Part shown: positions 13,424-16,100 of the stretch, in pieces | How the letters are laid out: every line of letters starts with the position of its first letter | How positions within the stretch are numbered: position 1 is the stretch's first letter | DNA from: Bacteroidales bacterium | GTDB lineage: Bacteria; Bacteroidota; Bacteroidia; Bacteroidales; P3 | NCBI GenBank assembly: GCA_016281475.1 | Contig: JAEEIS010000083.1 | Coordinates: forward strand, 1 to 16,100 | Length of the DNA: 16,100 bases | Direction of reading: 5' to 3' | The notes under the pieces: model-generated | Database searches by the model: none | Told to the model about the DNA's origin: nothing | What the model saw: only the letters and a program-made list of their open reading frames with translations | Made by a program: the position numbers and the translations under genes

Positions 13424-13930
13424 TCACTCGCTATACTCAATCTCATCCTCGGCAGCGACATCGAGGCTCTCAAACTTTGTGTCGTATTCATACACGCGGT
13501 GTAAGTGTTGCAATTGTCGTTCCCGTATAGCCTCTTCCACCTTATCGGCACATTCCGACAAATGCTTTCTCACTTCACTTTCCCAGAATCGAAGCACCGT
13601 CCACCCCATTATGCGGAGTCGCAAGTTCACTCTATGGTCACGAGCCATGTTGCGTTCTATCTTGGAATACCAAAAATCGCGGTTGCTCTTTATCCGCTGC
13701 CGCTCTTGCTGCCAGTTGCGCCCATGCCAAAACTCGCCATCAACAAACACCGCCACCTTGCGACTCTTGAAACAGATGTCAGGACTGCCTGGCACCGTTC
13801 GCACATTCTTGCGATAGCGATAGCCTCTACGCCACAGCTCCCGTGCCAGCATCCGCTCGGGCTGGGTGCCGTTGCTGCGATTGCCCTGCATACAGCGTCG
13901 CCGCTGCTCGGGAGTGAGGTGGTCGACCAT
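13424..13930 (-). CDS. vsr: Vsr-like very short patch repair endonuclease
   Basis: The 168-residue protein follows the Vsr family: LTPEQRRRCMQGNRSNGTQPE, a GYRYRKN segment, PGSPDICF, VFVDGEFWHG and a late RIMGWTVLRFWESEV. Numbering matches E. coli Vsr: Asp51 is the catalytic Asp, Glu25 and His69 are present, but the second active-site His (His64) is Asp64. The Zn-binding Cys/His set of E. coli Vsr is not seen (WHGRNW instead of a Cys/His run, WESE instead of WECA). Residues 121-168 are an acidic extension. Vsr nicks T:G mismatches left by deamination of 5-methylcytosine and normally pairs with a cytosine methylase; none is in the window. Start MVDHLTPEQ fits the family. It may recognise a different mismatch or act in a restriction setting. 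Confidence 0.85.
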   Translation of the reverse strand: MVDHLTPEQRRRCMQGNRSNGTQPERMLARELWRRGYRYRKNVRTVPGSPDICFKSRKVAVFVDGEFWHGRNWQQERQRIKSNRDFWYSKIERNMARDHRVNLRLRIMGWTVLRFWESEVRKHLSECADKVEEAIRERQLQHLHRVYEYDTKFESLDVAAEDEIEYSE

Positions 13931-13951
13931 GGGAAATTGAGAATTGAGATT
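13931..13951 (-). repeat. AATTCTC-type heptamers directly upstream of the vsr start
   Basis: On the minus strand the 21 bases before the vsr ATG read as about three heptamers related to AATTCTC (an imperfect one, AATTCTC, AATTTCC). This is the same unit, in the same sense relative to the gene, as the in-frame tracts of the GH97 gene. Confidence 0.6.
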
Positions 13952-13999
13952 CAGTGACCAGTGACCAGTGATACGAGCGCATTCTTGTCACTGGTCACT
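13952..13999. repeat. CAGTGAC heptamers forming a 12-bp hairpin
   Basis: CAGTGAC is repeated almost three times in tandem (13952-13971). AGTGACCAGTGA (13960-13971) pairs perfectly with TCACTGGTCACT (13988-13999) across a 16-base loop. It lies in the gap between the stop of the TSCPD gene and the start of vsr, so it may end the radA-TSCPD transcript, though no T run is evident. Confidence 0.7.
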
Positions 14000-14007
14000 A
14001 AATTAGA

Positions 14008-14274
14008 CTAATGAAGGTTGCAGCCATTTTCACTTTTCACTTCCCTAATGGCTTTGCAAAGCTGGTCAGGGCAAGAGGTAGTCTTCCAACCGCAACGGAT
14101 GCCTTCCAAGCGGTTCAAAACATCCTCCACTTTCATCCCTTCTACCAGGCGACCTACGCCTTGCGTGTTGCCGTCACAGCCACCAATAAACTGAACATTA
14201 TGCAACTTGCCGTCAACGATTTCAAATTCTATCGCCTCACTGCATGTTCCCTGGGTTTGATAGGTGTATTTCAT
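14008..14274 (-). CDS. TSCPD domain-containing protein (TIGR03905 family)
   Basis: The 88-residue protein matches this small family along its whole length: MKYTYQTQGTCSEAIEFEI, then VQFIGGCDGN, LVEGM, GIRCGWKTTSCPDQL and KAIREV. Four Cys are at the family positions (C11, C33, C61, C68), with TSCPD at residues 66-70. The same domain occurs at the C-terminus of some ribonucleotide reductases, where the Cys residues probably bind a metal; the function of the stand-alone form is not established. It starts 53 bases after the radA stop on the same strand, across a CTAG repeat array, and ends just before a strong hairpin, so it is probably the last gene of the radA transcript. Confidence 0.88.
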   Translation of the reverse strand: MKYTYQTQGTCSEAIEFEIVDGKLHNVQFIGGCDGNTQGVGRLVEGMKVEDVLNRLEGIRCGWKTTSCPDQLCKAIREVKSENGCNLH

Positions 14275-14280
14275 CTTATT

Positions 14281-14326
14281 CTAGTTTTTTCTAGTATTTC
14301 TAGAGATTCTAGTTGTACTAGTTTTT
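14281..14326. repeat. Five CTAG motifs at 9-10 base spacing
   Basis: CTAG occurs at 14281, 14291, 14300, 14309 and 14318, separated by T/A-rich linkers (roughly TTCTAGTTT units). The array fills the gap between the radA stop and the TSCPD start. CTAG is generally a scarce tetramer in bacterial DNA, so a periodic cluster is unlikely by chance. Confidence 0.7.
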
Positions 14327-14327
14327 C

Positions 14328-15692
14328 TTAACTAAACAGTTCTCTAAAGGCTTCTTCTATAACGCTCACCGTGACGATATTGATATTGTATCGCTTGCGG
14401 TCGACGCTTTTGGCATCGTACTTTGAGACGAATATGCGTTCGAATCCCAGCCTATCGGCTTCGCTGATACGCTGTTCTACTCGGCTTACAGGTCGCAGTT
14501 CACCACTTAAGCCTAGCTCGGCTGCAAAACAAATGCGAGGCGAGATAGGCATGTCCACATTGCTGCTGAGGATGCTGCATGCCACAGCCAAGTCGGTGGC
14601 AGGGTCGTTGACGCGGATGCCGCCTGCCATGTTTAGGAACACGTCCTTAGCACCCAGTTTGAAGCCACAACGTTTCTCCAATACGGCCAGCAACATATTC
14701 ATGCGCCGCATATCGAAGCCGTTGGCGTTACGTTGGGGGGTGCCATAGACAGCGGTACTTACGAGCGACTGTGCTTCAACAAACATCGGGCGCGCCCCCT
14801 CTAATGTGGCAGCAACAGCCGCACCACTCAGTTCCTCGTCGCGATGGGATAGAAGCAATTCCGACGGATTGGGTACCTCACAAAGACCGTTACCCCGCAT
14901 CTCGAAGATGCCTATCTCAGCAGTAGAGCCAAATCGGTTCTTCAACGTCCGCAAAATGCGAAAACCATAGTTCCTATCGCCCTCAAACTGAAGCACTGCG
15001 TCCACAATATGCTCCATCACCTTGGGCCCTGCCAGCGTGCCGTCCTTGGTGATATGCCCTACGAGCAACACGGGTACCCCGTTCTCCTTAGCATAGCGCT
15101 GAAACTGAGTAGTACACTCCCTAATCTGCGACAGGCTGCCAGCACCCGACTCGATAGCCTCGGTGCTCACGGTCTGAATAGAATCCACAATCAGCAAGTC
15201 GGGCTCCACCCCTGCCACATGCTCAAAGATGCGCTCCATCGAGGTCTCGCTCACCACATACAGCTCACCCTTCGCCTCCCCTACTCGGTCAGCACGCATC
15301 TTTATCTGTTCCTCACTCTCCTCGCCACTCACATACAATATCTTTCGGTCTGGAATGGCCATGGCGGTCTGAAGTAGCAGCGTACTCTTTCCGATGCCCG
15401 GCTCACCACCCAGCAGCAGCAAGCTGCCGGGTACGATGCCACCTCCCAGCACTCGATCGAACTCGGCACAGTGCGTAGGCATGCGCTGTGTCTCGCTATA
15501 CACAACATGCTGAATCAACTTCGGTTGGCTAGTCTTGGCTGTAACTTTCTTCGAGCCCGTAGGGACTGTCGACCGCTGCACCACCTCCTCGTCAAAGGTG
15601 TTCCACTTGCCACAGGCAGGGCATTTGCCCAGCCAGCTGCTCGACTGGTAGCCGCACTCGCGACAGTAAAAGTATGTTCTTGATTTTGCCAT
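14328..15692 (-). CDS. radA: DNA repair protein RadA
   Basis: This complete 454-residue RadA helps process recombination intermediates and drives branch migration with RecA in the cytoplasm. Domains in order: an N-terminal zinc finger (C10-C13, C24-C27), a RecA-like ATPase with Walker A GEPGIGKST (96-104) and Walker B LLIVD (166-170), the RadA-specific KNRFG motif (251-255), and a Lon-protease-like C-terminal domain (about 270-454) with GGIRVNDPATDLA and LGLSGELRPV. Length and all motifs are normal. The start MAKSRTYFYC places the zinc finger correctly. The upstream gene stops 39 bases before it on the same strand and no separate promoter box is obvious, so it may be transcribed with that gene. 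Confidence 0.97.
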   Translation of the reverse strand: MAKSRTYFYCRECGYQSSSWLGKCPACGKWNTFDEEVVQRSTVPTGSKKVTAKTSQPKLIQHVVYSETQRMPTHCAEFDRVLGGGIVPGSLLLLGGEPGIGKSTLLLQTAMAIPDRKILYVSGEESEEQIKMRADRVGEAKGELYVVSETSMERIFEHVAGVEPDLLIVDSIQTVSTEAIESGAGSLSQIRECTTQFQRYAKENGVPVLLVGHITKDGTLAGPKVMEHIVDAVLQFEGDRNYGFRILRTLKNRFGSTAEIGIFEMRGNGLCEVPNPSELLLSHRDEELSGAAVAATLEGARPMFVEAQSLVSTAVYGTPQRNANGFDMRRMNMLLAVLEKRCGFKLGAKDVFLNMAGGIRVNDPATDLAVACSILSSNVDMPISPRICFAAELGLSGELRPVSRVEQRISEADRLGFERIFVSKYDAKSVDRKRYNINIVTVSVIEEAFRELFS

Positions 15693-15711
15693 AGTTCTTT
15701 ATTTATCAATG

Positions 15712-15758
15712 AATGTCGCTAGCAAGTCGCTCTAATTAATGTCGCCGGCGACTCGCCG
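15712..15758. repeat. Imperfect GTCGC direct repeat across a gene end
   Basis: Two 20-base segments, 15712-15731 and 15739-15758, both begin AATGTCGC and agree at 15 of 20 positions; each has an internal dyad centred on a CTAG/CCGG-like core. The second copy encodes the C-terminal residues RRVAGDIN of the last gene, and the first lies in the gap before radA. Confidence 0.4.
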
Positions 15759-16100
15759 GTTCAACAAGTTGCACAACTCCCGCGGCTTCATCGTTAGTCC
15801 CGATGCCGCGATGTTCTCCTGCGCACCCACCATCCCTATATTCAGGCGTCGCACAGCGCGTCCCATCTTCGAAGCGTCCTGCAACCTGCGCTGCTCCTCC
15901 TGTTTATCGAAATGCACAGCTATAAACTCCTGCCCACTCATTTGTGTCAATTTAAACCTCTTCACCTCATCAAATCGGTATTCCGACCGTCTCCACAATG
16001 CCGTACACACTACCTTGTCGGCCATTACCACTACCGCCGGTCGTCCCAACAATCGCTCCCACAACGCCACCAACGGAAAGAACAAAGTCATTAATCCAAA
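15732..16100 (-). CDS. Partial membrane-associated protein, possibly STM3941 family
   Basis: The frame is open to the window edge, so the N-terminus is missing; 122 residues are visible. It begins inside a hydrophobic segment (LMTLFFPLVALWERLL), followed by PAVVVMADKVVCTALWRRSEYRFDEV and, later, RLNIGMV and LTMKPRELCNLLNRRV. A membrane helix, a strand pattern around a described-as-immunoglobulin-like soluble part, and an ending with L-x-x-x-x-x-E-L-x-x-L-L-N resemble the uncharacterised STM3941 family as I recall it, a modest match. The Met encoded at 16091 is probably internal because coding continues upstream without a stop. The last residues are encoded by a GTCGC repeat, so the C-terminus may have been altered by repeat growth. 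It lies 39 bases upstream of radA on the same strand. Confidence 0.5.
   Translation of the reverse strand, partial: FGLMTLFFPLVALWERLLGRPAVVVMADKVVCTALWRRSEYRFDEVKRFKLTQMSGQEFIAVHFDKQEEQRRLQDASKMGRAVRRLNIGMVGAQENIAASGLTMKPRELCNLLNRRVAGDIN

Noticed and set aside
13931..13999. CRISPR-like array
   Set aside because: The units are 7 bases with no spacers; these are simple tandem repeats and a hairpin.

Overview
The window looks like chromosomal DNA from a Bacteroidales bacterium, close to Prevotella or Bacteroides. The evidence is a SusB-type GH97 glucosidase, a TonB-dependent receptor with Bacteroidota-style partners, a type IX secretion sorting tail, and promoters of the Bacteroidota form (TTTG, 19 bases, TAnnTTTG). 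No rRNA, tRNA, CRISPR array or intact insertion sequence was seen.

Layout. Bases 1-210 hold a nearly fully paired rod-like RNA, a candidate 6S RNA. Bases 252-1361 form a small accessory patch on the minus strand: a PIN-domain toxin, a 35-codon partner ORF whose stop overlaps the toxin start, a consensus promoter for both, and two decayed genes behind it (an antitoxin-like remnant and the tail of a DUF1016/YhcG-type nuclease). Bases 1421-3121 carry a promoter, an uncertain leader ORF and a PreA-like dihydropyrimidine dehydrogenase with an extra N-terminal Fe-S motif. A hairpin at 3126-3174 separates it from a convergent three-gene minus-strand cluster (7677 down to 3189): a C69 dipeptidase, an S66 LD-carboxypeptidase lipoprotein and a secreted tandem PAP2 acid phosphatase. 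Together these suggest envelope peptide and phosphate scavenging or wall-fragment processing.

From a divergent promoter region at 7750-7800, the plus strand carries a GH97 alpha-glucosidase whose coding sequence contains two in-frame heptamer repeat tracts, then a TfoX N-terminal-domain protein. Next is a metal (probably copper) module: a small Cys-rich HYC_CC_PP-like protein, a TonB-dependent receptor with a CC motif in its plug, and a membrane-targeted or secreted HMA metal-binding protein.

From 13424 to the end the genes run on the minus strand: a Vsr-like endonuclease, a TSCPD-domain protein, radA and a partial membrane-associated protein cut by the window edge. The gaps here hold short-period repeats: AATTCTC-type heptamers, CAGTGAC heptamers forming a hairpin, and a 9-base CTAG array.

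The strongest leads for something new are the mini-ORF/PIN pair with its exact promoter, the double-headed acid phosphatase with its peptidase neighbours, the heptamer repeats read through inside a catalytic protein, and the foldable leader ahead of the TonB receptor. All calls come from reading the sequence and from recall of families; no database search was run.
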